From NCBI GenBank assembly GCA_049293015.1, contig JBATSB010000154.1, forward strand, positions 1 through 64,000: a stretch of DNA of 64,000 nt. Reading direction: 5' to 3'. The notes beneath the pieces are model-generated. The model made no database searches and was not told the DNA's origin. It was given only the letters and a program-made list of their open reading frames with translations. Position numbers and translations under genes: made by a program. Positions within the stretch are counted from its first letter, which is position 1. Each line of letters starts with the position of its first letter. This document shows, piece after piece, positions 9,649 through 18,379 of the stretch. The DNA comes from UBA2330 sp049293015 (GTDB lineage: Bacteria > Bacteroidota > Ignavibacteria > Tepidaquicellales > Tepidaquicellaceae).

Positions 9649-10053
9649 TTCTTCAAGTTTACTGATCCTGTTACTCAGATATTTTAACAACCAGATATTG
9701 AATTCATCATTGATACCCTTAAAGGAAAGAAATTCTTCTTTTGAAATTATCATTACATTTGTATCAAGATCAGCAATAGCAGAATGAGAATAAATTTCAT
9801 TTCTCAAAGCATTATCAATTCCCAGAATATCTCCTCCGGCAAGTTCGTAATGTATACTCATTTTACCTTCCGGCAACATATTTCCGATAATAACTTTGCC
9901 AGATAAAATAAAGAATATTTCATCAGGTGAATCACCCTGATCTAAAATACAGTCACCTTTCAAATAGGTCCGGAATGTTTTATTTTCGAATCTGTCGATT
10001 AAAAGATTGAAGTCAAAATCCTTAAGAAAGGAATTTGAAAATTTCTCAAACAT
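9646..10053 (-). CDS. stand-alone cyclic nucleotide-binding (CRP-like) domain
   Basis: A 135-residue protein that is essentially one cNMP-binding beta-roll: KGDCILDQGDSPDEIFFILSG (about 35-55, shown for location) followed by the G..LG-type segment GGDILGIDN. There is no helix-turn-helix or output domain after the beta-roll. It lies 18 bp downstream of the FNR-like gene and is likely cotranscribed with it. It may be a ligand-binding partner or modulator; binding of cAMP is not established from sequence. The canonical phosphate-binding Arg in the RSA segment is not evident (YSHSAIAD instead). Confidence 0.75.
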   Translation of the reverse strand: MFEKFSNSFLKDFDFNLLIDRFENKTFRTYLKGDCILDQGDSPDEIFFILSGKVIIGNMLPEGKMSIHYELAGGDILGIDNALRNEIYSHSAIADLDTNVMIISKEEFLSFKGINDEFNIWLLKYLSNRISKLEE

Positions 10054-10071
10054 AAACGTAAATTAAAATTA

Positions 10072-10779
10072 TTAATCGTAAAGATTTGCAAGCTTCAGCA
10101 AAGCTTCACCTTTTAATATCTTAATTTTCTTTCCCTCAAGTTCGAGTATCCCCTCTTTTCTTAGTTCAGATAAAAGACGGATGGCAGTTTCTGTAGCTGT
10201 CCCGACAATGTTTGCGATCTCTTCCCGTGTGATAGTAATATTCAGATAAGATTCATCATCTTTCATTCCGTAATATTCCTTCAGCATAATTAGAGTTTCC
10301 GCAAGCCTTTCTATTACCGGTTTTTGAGCGAGGTTTGTAATTTTATTCTGTGCAAATTTCAGATCATCAGCCAGAAGTTTCATTAATTTACCTGTGAGGT
10401 GTGAATTTTTTTTGATCAGATCAAAAAATACATTTTTAGGAATGATGCAAATCCTTGACTCTTCCATAACTGTTGCAGAGGCAGAATAAGGTTCACCGCT
10501 GATCAATGATCTGTATCCCATAACATCACCGTCTTTGGCAAGTCTTATGATCTGTTCTTTTCCTTCAAAGCCGGTTTGCGAAAGTTTCACTCTCCCTTTA
10601 TTTATACAAAACAAACCTGTAGGATGATTTCCTTCGTTAAATATTGTCTGTCCCTTTAAATAAAAATTACAGTGCTTACTGTCAGATATCTGTGATACCT
10701 CATCATCAGGTAGATCACAAAAAACAGATTTGAATCTTGCACTGCATGTTTCGCAAGAAGGTGAATGGAATTTTCGCAT
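10072..10779 (-). CDS. Crp/Fnr-family regulator with FNR-type cysteines
   Basis: Transcription factor of 235 residues with an N-terminal beta-roll and a C-terminal winged helix. Cys9, Cys12 and Cys21 at the N-terminus plus Cys111 in ESRICIIPK match the four-cysteine layout of FNR (the last aligns with FNR Cys122), suggesting an oxygen-labile [4Fe-4S] cluster. The recognition helix TATETAIRLLSEL keeps the FNR Glu and Arg but has Ile where FNR has Ser. It lies just beyond the cbb3 oxidase block, and an FNR-like site is found upstream of ccoI. A role in micro-oxic control is therefore likely. Confidence 0.88.
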   Translation of the reverse strand: MRKFHSPSCETCSARFKSVFCDLPDDEVSQISDSKHCNFYLKGQTIFNEGNHPTGLFCINKGRVKLSQTGFEGKEQIIRLAKDGDVMGYRSLISGEPYSASATVMEESRICIIPKNVFFDLIKKNSHLTGKLMKLLADDLKFAQNKITNLAQKPVIERLAETLIMLKEYYGMKDDESYLNITITREEIANIVGTATETAIRLLSELRKEGILELEGKKIKILKGEALLKLANLYD

Positions 10780-10801
10780 TTTTTTTAATTTATGGCTGAT
10801 T

Positions 10802-10820
10802 ATTAACTGACAAAGTTAAT
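10802..10820. promoter_or_regulatory. inverted repeat upstream of the FNR-like gene
   Basis: ATTAAC (10802-10807) and GTTAAT (10815-10820) form a 6-bp inverted repeat with a 7-nt spacer, about 30 bp upstream of the regulator start at 10779. It may be an operator for autoregulation. It is not a consensus FNR box. Confidence 0.35.
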
Positions 10821-10827
10821 TTTAAAA

Positions 10828-10876
10828 CATATAAAATACAATTTATAACTCAATAAATATTCATGTATTTTATATG
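10828..10876. repeat. 13-bp perfect inverted repeat
   Basis: CATATAAAATACA (10828-10840) is the exact reverse complement of TGTATTTTATATG (10864-10876), with 23 nt between. It lies between the FNR-like gene and the terminator of the oxidase operon. Its role is unknown; no T-run follows, so it is not a classic terminator. Confidence 0.6.
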
Positions 10877-10907
10877 CAATCTTCACCATTACACAATTAA
10901 CCGTATT

Positions 10908-10944
10908 AAAAAAGTTATTTATCTAAGATAAGATTAACTTTTTT
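10908..10944. terminator. terminator of the cbb3 operon
   Basis: AAAAAAGTTA (10908-10917) pairs with TAACTTTTTT (10935-10944), and inside the loop TTATC/GATAA extends the stem. On the minus strand it follows the stop of the TauE/SafE gene by about 70 bp and ends in a T-run, so it probably closes the oxidase transcript. Confidence 0.7.
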
Positions 10945-11012
10945 CAGAAAGACATATTAAAACTGCGAAAGAAAATTTCGATATTTTCAAAGAACAATTT
11001 ATTGATTATTAT

Positions 11013-11726
11013 TCAGTTACACTGTAACTGCGAATTATTTATTTCAGAATCCTTAATTTGTGTTGGACTAACAAACGGAATTCCAAGATCCAGACCGCGT
11101 AAAATAAACAGTACTGCTAGAATTACTGCAAATACAGGTATCAACTTTTTTAACCTGTTTCTGAATTTTAAACTTATAAAATTTCCAAACAGTGACAAAC
11201 CCAGCATTAGCGGAATAGTACCAAGTCCAAACATCATCATATATATACCTCCGCTTGTCAATTCACCGGTGACTAATGCTCCGCTTAGTCCGATGTAAAC
11301 AAATCCGCATGGAAGTATTCCGTTAATAATTCCTGTAAACAAAAAAGTTGATTTTGATCTTCTGTCAAAGTTGATCTTCAAAACCTTTTTTAATCCGGTG
11401 ACAATTTTTATCTGTAAAATAGATAATGAATTAAATTTTTTCATATATAATCCAGCTAAGACGCCTGTGAGTATCAGAATTCCGATAATTATTGAAATCA
11501 TTTGCTGAAGACCAAACAAATTCAGCCGGTTTCCAAGCAAACCAAAAACTGCACCAAGCAACATATAAGTAATTATTCTTCCTGAATTATATAACAACCT
11601 GTTAATAATGAAAGACCATTTAGAAAATAATCCCCCCGGCAGACTAAGGACTATAGGTCCGCACATGCCAATGCAGTGAAAACTGCCCAATAATCCGATA
11701 ATAAATCCGCTGAATAATTCCATCAC
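11013..11726 (-). CDS. TauE/SafE-like membrane protein of cbb3 oxidase clusters
   Basis: Integral membrane protein of 237 residues with about six hydrophobic segments. It belongs to the sulfite exporter TauE/SafE-like (UreH/DsbD-related) group regularly found at the end of cbb3 gene clusters. The N-terminus contains GSFHCIGMCGP (about residues 15-25), a His/Cys motif typical of this subgroup and suggestive of metal, probably copper, handling for oxidase assembly. It starts 5 bp after fixH and is the last gene of the operon. The transported species is unknown. Confidence 0.82.
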   Translation of the reverse strand: MMELFSGFIIGLLGSFHCIGMCGPIVLSLPGGLFSKWSFIINRLLYNSGRIITYMLLGAVFGLLGNRLNLFGLQQMISIIIGILILTGVLAGLYMKKFNSLSILQIKIVTGLKKVLKINFDRRSKSTFLFTGIINGILPCGFVYIGLSGALVTGELTSGGIYMMMFGLGTIPLMLGLSLFGNFISLKFRNRLKKLIPVFAVILAVLFILRGLDLGIPFVSPTQIKDSEINNSQLQCN

Positions 11727-11731
11727 TACTG

Positions 11732-12169
11732 TTAATTCAAATAAATATTTTTTTCAACAAAATAATTTTCTCCGTTACCGTTTAATTCAAATTTTATTTT
11801 CCATGCACCGTTCATCATATCATTTTTAGGAATAAGTTGTTTACCACTTTCATCTATTTTCAGATCTACAAAATAATCTCTGTCTGCATCTGACGTTCTG
11901 TAGAAGTTGATCTTCCCGGATAAGCCGGAATAATGCTGAAAGTTATTTATCGATAACAAAATATTCCCATCTTCATCGTTTACAGAAAGATCCGATTTCA
12001 ATTCCTTTGATCTTTCAAGAATGTCTATTTGCTTTTGATAATTTATTTCCTGTTCATAATATTTTTCATGTACAAGATCAACATTTGCAGACATTGACAT
12101 TACTACAATTACTGTTATACCTGCTGCAAAAATTACAAACGATAATATTATTTTTAATCCCCAGTTCAT
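11732..12169 (-). CDS. fixH: FixH/CcoH-family protein
   Basis: Small membrane-anchored protein of 145 residues: one N-terminal transmembrane segment (about 5-25), then a conserved DLVHEKYYEQEINYQ stretch and a periplasmic beta-rich domain. FixH proteins assist maturation or stability of cbb3 oxidase. It lies 11 bp after ccoG in a tight operon. The start is ATG. The family call is supported by size, topology and position. Confidence 0.85.
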   Translation of the reverse strand: MNWGLKIILSFVIFAAGITVIVVMSMSANVDLVHEKYYEQEINYQKQIDILERSKELKSDLSVNDEDGNILLSINNFQHYSGLSGKINFYRTSDADRDYFVDLKIDESGKQLIPKNDMMNGAWKIKFELNGNGENYFVEKNIYLN

Positions 12170-12180
12170 TTTTATAAAAT

Positions 12181-13602
12181 TTAATTTTGCGGTCCGAGAA
12201 AGTTCGTTTTTATTTCATCTATCATTTTACCGTCAGAATAGACTTCAATATTAACAGGAGTATTCGTGAACTTTATTTTTTCCTTTGCTAATATTACAAG
12301 CATACTTCCTTCATGTATCTCAAGCGGTTTGATCATAGCATCATTACCTATTAATTTTATTTCACCAATATCATCTTTTAGTTTAAAATCGATTTTCTTT
12401 TCATCAAAGGTTTTATTCGATATTTTAATATTGTACATATTACTCACTTTGTTATTTTCCTGATTTTGAAAAAGCATACCAGGAGTCCTTAATACATTTA
12501 CATCAATATCTTTTCTTAAAGCAAACAGGATCGTTACAACTGTCAAAAGTATTATCAGAATAGAAGTATAACCTGTAAGTCTCGGTGTCCATTTAAATCC
12601 TGATCCAGTGGAAATATTTTCCATAGAATCAAATCTGATCAGCCCTCTTGGTCTGTCAATCTTATCCATGATAGAATCACAGGCATCAATACAGGCAGTA
12701 CAGTTTACACATTCTAATTGTGTACCGTTTCTGATATCAATTCCTGTAGGACAAACATTTACACATAATTTACAATCAATACAATCTCCAAGATCATCTT
12801 TTATCTTATCTTTTACTTTACCTCTCGGCTCACCTCTTACATTATCATAAGCTATTACTACAGAATTTTTATCAAGCAACACGCTCTGAAGTCTTCCATA
12901 CGGGCAGACGAGAATACATGCCTGTTCACGGAACCATGCAAATATCCAATAAAAAAATAAAGTAAATCCTACAATAGATAAAAAGCCGCTGAGATGCTGA
13001 CTTACAGGCTCGCTGATTATCTTTAAAAGTTCATCAACTCCAATAATATAAGCAAGGAAAGTATTTGCTATAAGAAAAGAGATGACAAAGAATAGCGAAT
13101 ACTTTGAGAATTTTTTTAAAATTTTCGAACCTGTCCAGAGAGAAGCATTCAGATTTTTTTGCTGAATGTAATCACCTTCAATAAAATACTCTATTTTCCT
13201 GAAGACCATTTCAAGGAAAATTGTTTGAGGACAAAGCCATCCGCAGAAGATCCTTCCATATACAGCAGTGACCAAAAACAAAACTACGAAAATGGAGATC
13301 ATTAATAATCCGAACAGATAAAAATCCTGAGGAACAAATACTGTTCCAAACAGAATAAATTTTCTCTCTATTATATTTAAAAGAACAAATGGATGTCCGT
13401 CAATCTTTATCCATGGAGCTCCAAAAAGAAAAGCCAGTAAAAAGGCACTAATTAATGTACGTGCATTATAGAACCTACCCTTTGGTTTTTTAGGATATAT
13501 CCATTTCCTGCCCCCATCTTTATTGACAATAGAAATAGTATCTTTAAATGAATCACTTTCCGGTATTAATTTTTTCTTCGAATCAGTATTTATTTCGGAC
13601 AT
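12181..13602 (-). CDS. ccoG: cbb3 oxidase accessory protein CcoG (polyferredoxin)
   Basis: Membrane iron-sulfur protein (473 residues) linked to copper reduction during cbb3 assembly. Several transmembrane helices flank CGWLCPQ (about 120-126) and CILVCPYGRL. Two ferredoxin-type motifs follow: CIDCKLCVNVCP and CVNCTACIDACD, eight cysteines for two 4Fe-4S clusters. The C-terminal ~130 residues after a last membrane helix form the periplasmic Ig-like FixG domain. It is separated from ccoP by one base. Confidence 0.95.
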   Translation of the reverse strand: MSEINTDSKKKLIPESDSFKDTISIVNKDGGRKWIYPKKPKGRFYNARTLISAFLLAFLFGAPWIKIDGHPFVLLNIIERKFILFGTVFVPQDFYLFGLLMISIFVVLFLVTAVYGRIFCGWLCPQTIFLEMVFRKIEYFIEGDYIQQKNLNASLWTGSKILKKFSKYSLFFVISFLIANTFLAYIIGVDELLKIISEPVSQHLSGFLSIVGFTLFFYWIFAWFREQACILVCPYGRLQSVLLDKNSVVIAYDNVRGEPRGKVKDKIKDDLGDCIDCKLCVNVCPTGIDIRNGTQLECVNCTACIDACDSIMDKIDRPRGLIRFDSMENISTGSGFKWTPRLTGYTSILIILLTVVTILFALRKDIDVNVLRTPGMLFQNQENNKVSNMYNIKISNKTFDEKKIDFKLKDDIGEIKLIGNDAMIKPLEIHEGSMLVILAKEKIKFTNTPVNIEVYSDGKMIDEIKTNFLGPQN

Positions 13603-13603
13603 T

Positions 13604-14623
13604 TTATTTACTTAATGAATCTGCTTTAGTAGTATCTTTTTTATTATTAGAAAACTTTATAGAGTCAGGTTTCATATTTGTCGTTGTTCCTGAAGTTTTA
13701 AGTGAATCACCTTTTACGGAAGTTGAATCAGTTGATCCATCTTGATTTACATATTTTTCACCTTCAGGAACTTTGCCGTTTGCAGGTGCTGTACCTTTAA
13801 GTGAAATCAAATAGCTTGATACCTGCTGAATAGATTTTGGATTAAGAACATTCTGCCATGCGATCATTCCTTTTACAGGTACTCCGTATTTTACTGTCTT
13901 AAATACATTCTTGATGCCGCCACCGTGTATCCAGAATTCATCGGTAAGATTTGGTCCTACTGTCCCTTCAGCATTATTTCCGTGACATGGGACACAGTTT
14001 GCTACAAATATTTGCTTACCCATTGCTAAAGATTCAGGATCTTTGACCAGCTCTACAGATTCTTCATTGATAAAAGCACCGGTACGGATTAATTCATCGC
14101 GCTTTATTTCTGCAGCATAAACCTCGTCTGAATATTCCTGAAATGGAAGTTTACCTGTTTTGAACACATGATAATTCAACAAATATCCAATCGCAATAAT
14201 TATCGTTCCGTAAAATAGTATATTAAACCACGGGGGCACATTATTATCAAGCTCACGTATCCCATCGTAATCATCACTCATCAGCAGATTCTGTTCCTCT
14301 TCCATTGGTTTCAGACCTGAGATTTTATCAGCAAGTATAGTTACAATGGATTTCTCTTTTTCTTTAGTTTCTAACTGCGCAATCTCCTCAGGTGTTTTCT
14401 CAGGATAAAGCAACGGTACAAAGATGGCATGCAGAATTATTAGAATAACGACCATTAATATAATAGTATACATGTGCATGTCAGTTTCACCTGCCGCTGC
14501 CGGCGCAGTCTGAGCATAAGCTCCCTGCAATGATATAATTGAAAAAAATAATCCCGCAGATAAAATTTTCATAACATTTTTTACAAACTTCATTTTATTA
14601 TTATTAAATATTTCAATTTTCAT
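13604..14623 (-). CDS. ccoP: cbb3 oxidase subunit CcoP, monohaem
   Basis: Membrane-bound cytochrome c subunit that passes electrons to the catalytic subunit. Hydrophobic segments lie near residues 20-35, 50-75 and 130-150, followed by one haem c site, CVPCHG, in a class I cytochrome domain. Proteobacterial CcoP has two haems; only one CxxCH is present here. A Ser/Thr/Lys/Asp-rich tail of about 50 residues ends the protein. The start at 14623 is chosen because AAGGAG lies about 9 nt upstream; an ATG at 14632 directly abuts that site and is less likely. It overlaps the end of ccoQ. Confidence 0.9.
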   Translation of the reverse strand: MKIEIFNNNKMKFVKNVMKILSAGLFFSIISLQGAYAQTAPAAAGETDMHMYTIILMVVILIILHAIFVPLLYPEKTPEEIAQLETKEKEKSIVTILADKISGLKPMEEEQNLLMSDDYDGIRELDNNVPPWFNILFYGTIIIAIGYLLNYHVFKTGKLPFQEYSDEVYAAEIKRDELIRTGAFINEESVELVKDPESLAMGKQIFVANCVPCHGNNAEGTVGPNLTDEFWIHGGGIKNVFKTVKYGVPVKGMIAWQNVLNPKSIQQVSSYLISLKGTAPANGKVPEGEKYVNQDGSTDSTSVKGDSLKTSGTTTNMKPDSIKFSNNKKDTTKADSLSK

Positions 14624-14789
14624 TTTGATCATCTCCTTCCAGCGGAAGATTGCTCATTTGCTTTATATATTCTTTATCTGATTTTAAAATAAAAACTATT
14701 GTCAGAGAAAAGAATATCAGAAATACAAGAAGTGAAAATATCGGATAGATATCAATTCCTTCTATTATTTCAAAATAATGTTTAAACAT
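14613..14789 (-). CDS. ccoQ: cbb3 oxidase subunit CcoQ
   Basis: A 58-residue protein beginning MFKHYFEIIEG, with one transmembrane helix (about 15-36, PIFSLLVFLIFFSLTIVFIL) and a charged C-terminal tail. This is the size, topology and position expected for CcoQ/FixQ, between ccoNO and ccoP. CcoQ stabilises the oxidase complex. Its 3' end overlaps the ccoP start, and the Shine-Dalgarno site of ccoP lies inside its last codons, so the two are likely translationally coupled. Confidence 0.85.
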   Translation of the reverse strand: MFKHYFEIIEGIDIYPIFSLLVFLIFFSLTIVFILKSDKEYIKQMSNLPLEGDDQNEN

Positions 14790-14816
14790 TTTTATAAAAT
14801 TTTATTTAATTATTAA

Positions 14817-16940
14817 TTATTTACCTGCAGTATCTGTAACTTTTATATCGGTGCCAAGCCGCTGCAAATAAGCTATCAGTGCAATAATTTCTTTTGTATT
14901 TTCTACATTTACTCCGTTATTTTTCAGGTCAAGCGCAATTTCTGATGCCTGATCTAACAGCTCTGTATTTGATATTGCTCCAAATTCCGGACTATATGGG
15001 ACACCAATTTTTCTCATTGCATTTATTTTAGACTCTGTAGTTGAAATATCCAGCTCCTGTTCAAGCAGCCACGGATATGAAGGCATTATAGATCCGGGTG
15101 AAATTGAACCCGGGTCATTCATATGATAATAATGCCAGAGATTAGGATATTTTTTTCCTATCCTCTGCAGGTCAGGACCGGTTCTCTTTGAACCCCAGAG
15201 AAACGGATGGTCATAAACAAATTCTCCTGCTTTGGAATATTCACCATATCTTTCCGTTTCAGATCTGAAAGGTCTTATCATCTGCGAATGGCAGTTATTA
15301 CAACCTTCCCTTATGTAAATATCTCTCCCCTGCAATTCAAGAGCAGTATATGGTTTTACACTTGTAATGGTAGGAATATTTGATTCGATAAGAAAAGTTG
15401 GTATCATCTGAACTGCGCCGCCTATCAATATTACTATAGTTGCAAGTATAGCAAATTTACCCGGTCTCGTCTCTATCCATCTGTGTTTATATTTAGAAGT
15501 CTCAGGTGAATTTTTCATCAGTGGGGCTGCCTCTGCATCTTCATTGGCTTCGAGCTTTCCTGACTTTACAGTTTTTACTAAATTATAAACCATCACCAGT
15601 ACACCGGTAAGGTAAAGTGTTCCGCCGATGGATCTCATTATATACATTGGAATTATCTTGATCACAGTTTCCAAAAAATTCGGATACTGCAATAGACCTT
15701 CAGGTGTAAATTGTTTCCACATAAGAGATTGTGTAACACCTGCCCAGTAAAGCGGTGCTGCATAAAATACTATTCCGAGAGTTCCGATCCAGAAATGGAA
15801 GTTCGCAAGCTTTTCGGAAAATAACTGTGTCTTATAAATTCTCGGGATCAGCCAGTACAAAATTCCGAATGTTAAAAATCCATTCCACCCAAGAGCTCCG
15901 ATATGAACGTGTGCAACGATCCAGTCTGTAAAATGTGCAACTGCATTTACATTTTTCAATGACAGTAAAGGACCTTCAAGTGTTGCCATTCCATATGCAG
16001 TAACAGCAACCACCATAAATTTTAAGATTGCATTGTCACGTACAGTATCCCATGCACCTCTTAAAGTAAGAAGACCATTTACCATACCTCCCCAGGAAGG
16101 AGCGATCAGCATAATCGAGAATGCAACTCCGAGTGACTGAGCCCAGTCAGGAAGTGAAGTATATAATAAATGATGCGGACCTGCCCAGATGTAAATAAAT
16201 ATCAGCGACCAAAAATGCAGTATTGAAAGTCTGTAAGAATAGATAGGTCTGTTTGCTGCTTTTGGTAAAAAATAATACATGAGCCCAAGGAATGGAGTCG
16301 TCAGAAAAAACGCGACAGCGTTATGACCGTACCACCACTGAACCAGTGCATCTTGTACTCCTGCATACACAGGATAACTTTTAAATAAAGTAACAGGGAT
16401 CTCGATTGAATTTACAATGTGAAGAACTGCTACTGTAACTACCGTAGCTATATAAAACCAGATCGCAACATACAAATGCTTTTCTCTTCTTTTCACTATT
16501 GTACCAAACATGTTAATTGCAAACACTACCCATATCAATGCGATCAAAATGTCGATCGGCCATTCGAGTTCAGCATATTCTTTACTTGTTGTAAATCCAA
16601 GTGGAAGCGTGACTGCTGCAGATACTATAATTGTCTGCCAGCCCCAGAAGTGAATTTTACTCAGCATATCGCTGAACATTCTCGCTTTACAAAGTCTTTG
16701 CAGGGAATAATATATTCCCATAAAGATTGCATTGCCGACAAATGCAAATATAACTGCATTAGTATGCAAAGGTCTGATCCTTCCGAAAGTCGTGAACTGA
16801 TTACCCATGTTCATCGAAGGTGTTATTAATTGTAAAGATGCTATCAGACCTACCAGCATTCCTACGACTCCCCAGACTATTGTGGCTACTGCAAAATCAC
16901 GTACAATCTTATTATCGTACCTGAATTTTTCCATCTCCAT
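14817..16940 (-). CDS. ccoNO: fused CcoN-CcoO cbb3 cytochrome oxidase
   Basis: Single 707-residue polypeptide joining the catalytic subunit CcoN (about 1-460, some 12 membrane helices, with His-rich segments such as WWYGHNAVAFF and AHVHIGALGWNG for haem b and CuB) to the cytochrome c subunit CcoO. The CcoO part begins with a membrane helix near residue 490 and carries haem motif CNNCHSQMIRP followed by RTGPDLQRIG. It reduces oxygen to water with high affinity and pumps protons. Separate subunits are the rule in Proteobacteria; fusion is common in the Bacteroidota-Chlorobiota group. Confidence 0.96.
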   Translation of the reverse strand: MEMEKFRYDNKIVRDFAVATIVWGVVGMLVGLIASLQLITPSMNMGNQFTTFGRIRPLHTNAVIFAFVGNAIFMGIYYSLQRLCKARMFSDMLSKIHFWGWQTIIVSAAVTLPLGFTTSKEYAELEWPIDILIALIWVVFAINMFGTIVKRREKHLYVAIWFYIATVVTVAVLHIVNSIEIPVTLFKSYPVYAGVQDALVQWWYGHNAVAFFLTTPFLGLMYYFLPKAANRPIYSYRLSILHFWSLIFIYIWAGPHHLLYTSLPDWAQSLGVAFSIMLIAPSWGGMVNGLLTLRGAWDTVRDNAILKFMVVAVTAYGMATLEGPLLSLKNVNAVAHFTDWIVAHVHIGALGWNGFLTFGILYWLIPRIYKTQLFSEKLANFHFWIGTLGIVFYAAPLYWAGVTQSLMWKQFTPEGLLQYPNFLETVIKIIPMYIMRSIGGTLYLTGVLVMVYNLVKTVKSGKLEANEDAEAAPLMKNSPETSKYKHRWIETRPGKFAILATIVILIGGAVQMIPTFLIESNIPTITSVKPYTALELQGRDIYIREGCNNCHSQMIRPFRSETERYGEYSKAGEFVYDHPFLWGSKRTGPDLQRIGKKYPNLWHYYHMNDPGSISPGSIMPSYPWLLEQELDISTTESKINAMRKIGVPYSPEFGAISNTELLDQASEIALDLKNNGVNVENTKEIIALIAYLQRLGTDIKVTDTAGK

Positions 16941-16968
16941 TTTTTGAAATCTCCGTTTTTATTTTATT

Positions 16969-18171
16969 TTATATTAAATTAATTTCTTTCATACATTTTT
17001 TTATTCTCTCAAATGCAGGTACAATATCATTATCTAGACCAATAGAGAATCTGACAAGACCGTCACTCAAACCCATTGAAATCTGTTCTTCTTCAGGAAT
17101 CTCAGAAGAAGTGCTGTGCCCCGGAGAGCTGAATAAAGTTTTAAAATAACCGAGACTAACCGCAAGATAACCAACATTTTCTTCCTGCATCCTTGTCATC
17201 AGTATTGAAGCTTTACCATAATCACCTGTATCGATAGCAAGCATACCTCCAAATCCAAAACCATCATTTCTTATCGAGTTAAAAAGTTCGTGATGTTTAT
17301 TTGTTTTTAATCCGGGATAAAAAACTTTTATACCGAGCTTTTCAAATTCTTCTGCTAAAAATAAAGCATTCTCTCCATGCTTCTTCATTCTGATATGAAG
17401 ACTGTGAAGATTTTTTAAAATACTGGCAGCTCTGTAACTATCAAGTACCGGTCCCAACAGCATTGTAGCTCCCGAATTAATATCCACCAGACTTGTAATA
17501 AAATCATGAGTTGAACAGATACAACCGGCGACACAATCACTTGTGCCGTTTATAAATTTTGTCATACTGTGTATCACAATATCCGCTCCTAATCTTGAAG
17601 GAGAAATGATCATCGGACTGAAAGTGTTGTCTATGACAAATTTCAAGCCATGCTTTTTTGAAATTTCACTTATTGCCGGAATGTCAATAATTTCAAGGAG
17701 CGGGTTACTGATAGATTCTCCGTAAATAATTTTAGTTTTATCTGTTATTGAATTTTCTATTGATTTAAGATTAGTGAGATCAATAAACTTTACAGTAATT
17801 CCAAACTTAGGTAGAAAATTTTTAAATAGTGCATATGTACCACCATATATTGTCCTGCCTGAAATTATTTCATCACCTGCAGAACAAATTTCCAAAATAG
17901 CAGAACTGATAGCTCCCATTCCTGAAGATGTAACCTGTGCAGATTCTGTATCTTCAAGTTTTGAAAGAGCATTTGATAAATATTTATTTATAGGATTCCA
18001 GTGTCTTGAATAAAGAAAACATCCTTCGATTTCATGATCAAAAATTTCTTCCATCTTAGCTGTATTCCTGAAAGTAAATGTTGAGGAATCCGTAATGGAA
18101 GGATTTACATCTCCAAATTCACCAAAGACGAGGTAATCATTTATTCTCGTACTTGGGTCAAATGTTTTCAT
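16969..18171 (-). CDS. Cys/Met metabolism PLP-dependent enzyme
   Basis: PLP enzyme of 400 residues in the cystathionine gamma-synthase / methionine gamma-lyase family. YSR (54-56) supplies the phosphate-binding Tyr and Arg of the neighbouring subunit, D181 in FVIDNTFSP contacts the pyridine ring and K205 in HSMTKFINGTSD is the Schiff-base lysine. Whether it makes cystathionine or homocysteine, or degrades Met, cannot be told from sequence. It lies between ccoS and ccoNO with gaps of 16 and 28 bp, so it is transcribed with the oxidase genes, which is unusual. Confidence 0.88.
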   Translation of the reverse strand: MKTFDPSTRINDYLVFGEFGDVNPSITDSSTFTFRNTAKMEEIFDHEIEGCFLYSRHWNPINKYLSNALSKLEDTESAQVTSSGMGAISSAILEICSAGDEIISGRTIYGGTYALFKNFLPKFGITVKFIDLTNLKSIENSITDKTKIIYGESISNPLLEIIDIPAISEISKKHGLKFVIDNTFSPMIISPSRLGADIVIHSMTKFINGTSDCVAGCICSTHDFITSLVDINSGATMLLGPVLDSYRAASILKNLHSLHIRMKKHGENALFLAEEFEKLGIKVFYPGLKTNKHHELFNSIRNDGFGFGGMLAIDTGDYGKASILMTRMQEENVGYLAVSLGYFKTLFSSPGHSTSSEIPEEEQISMGLSDGLVRFSIGLDNDIVPAFERIKKCMKEINLI

Positions 18172-18187
18172 AAAATGTGAATTAAAT

Positions 18188-18379
18188 TTATTTTAAATTT
18201 TGATTATTCTTTTTTACTTTTTCTATTTCCTTTGGTAATTCATTATCTTCAAAAAGCATTCTGACAGATGGAGTATATTTATCTTCATACTGTCCAGTCT
18301 TTACGGACCATATAAATGCGATAAGAAATATTATAGCTACCGTCAGACTTACACCAATCAATACAATTATAGCGCTCAT
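18188..18379 (-). CDS. ccoS: cbb3 oxidase assembly protein CcoS
   Basis: Small (63 aa) membrane protein with an N-terminal transmembrane helix (about 3-25), FIWSVKTGQYED and an acidic patch (RMLFEDNE), the typical CcoS pattern. CcoS is needed for cofactor insertion into cbb3 oxidase. The start ATG overlaps the stop of ccoI (ATGA), and an AGGGG Shine-Dalgarno-like stretch precedes it. Confidence 0.9.
   Translation of the reverse strand: MSAIIVLIGVSLTVAIIFLIAFIWSVKTGQYEDKYTPSVRMLFEDNELPKEIEKVKKNNQNLK

Noticed and set aside
11002..11298. 98-codon plus-strand frame
   Set aside because: It is antisense to the TauE/SafE-like gene with no family features.
16419..16829. 136-codon plus-strand frame
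   Set aside because: It is antisense to the ccoNO catalytic region; composition (Cys, His, Tyr rich) is typical of a shadow frame.
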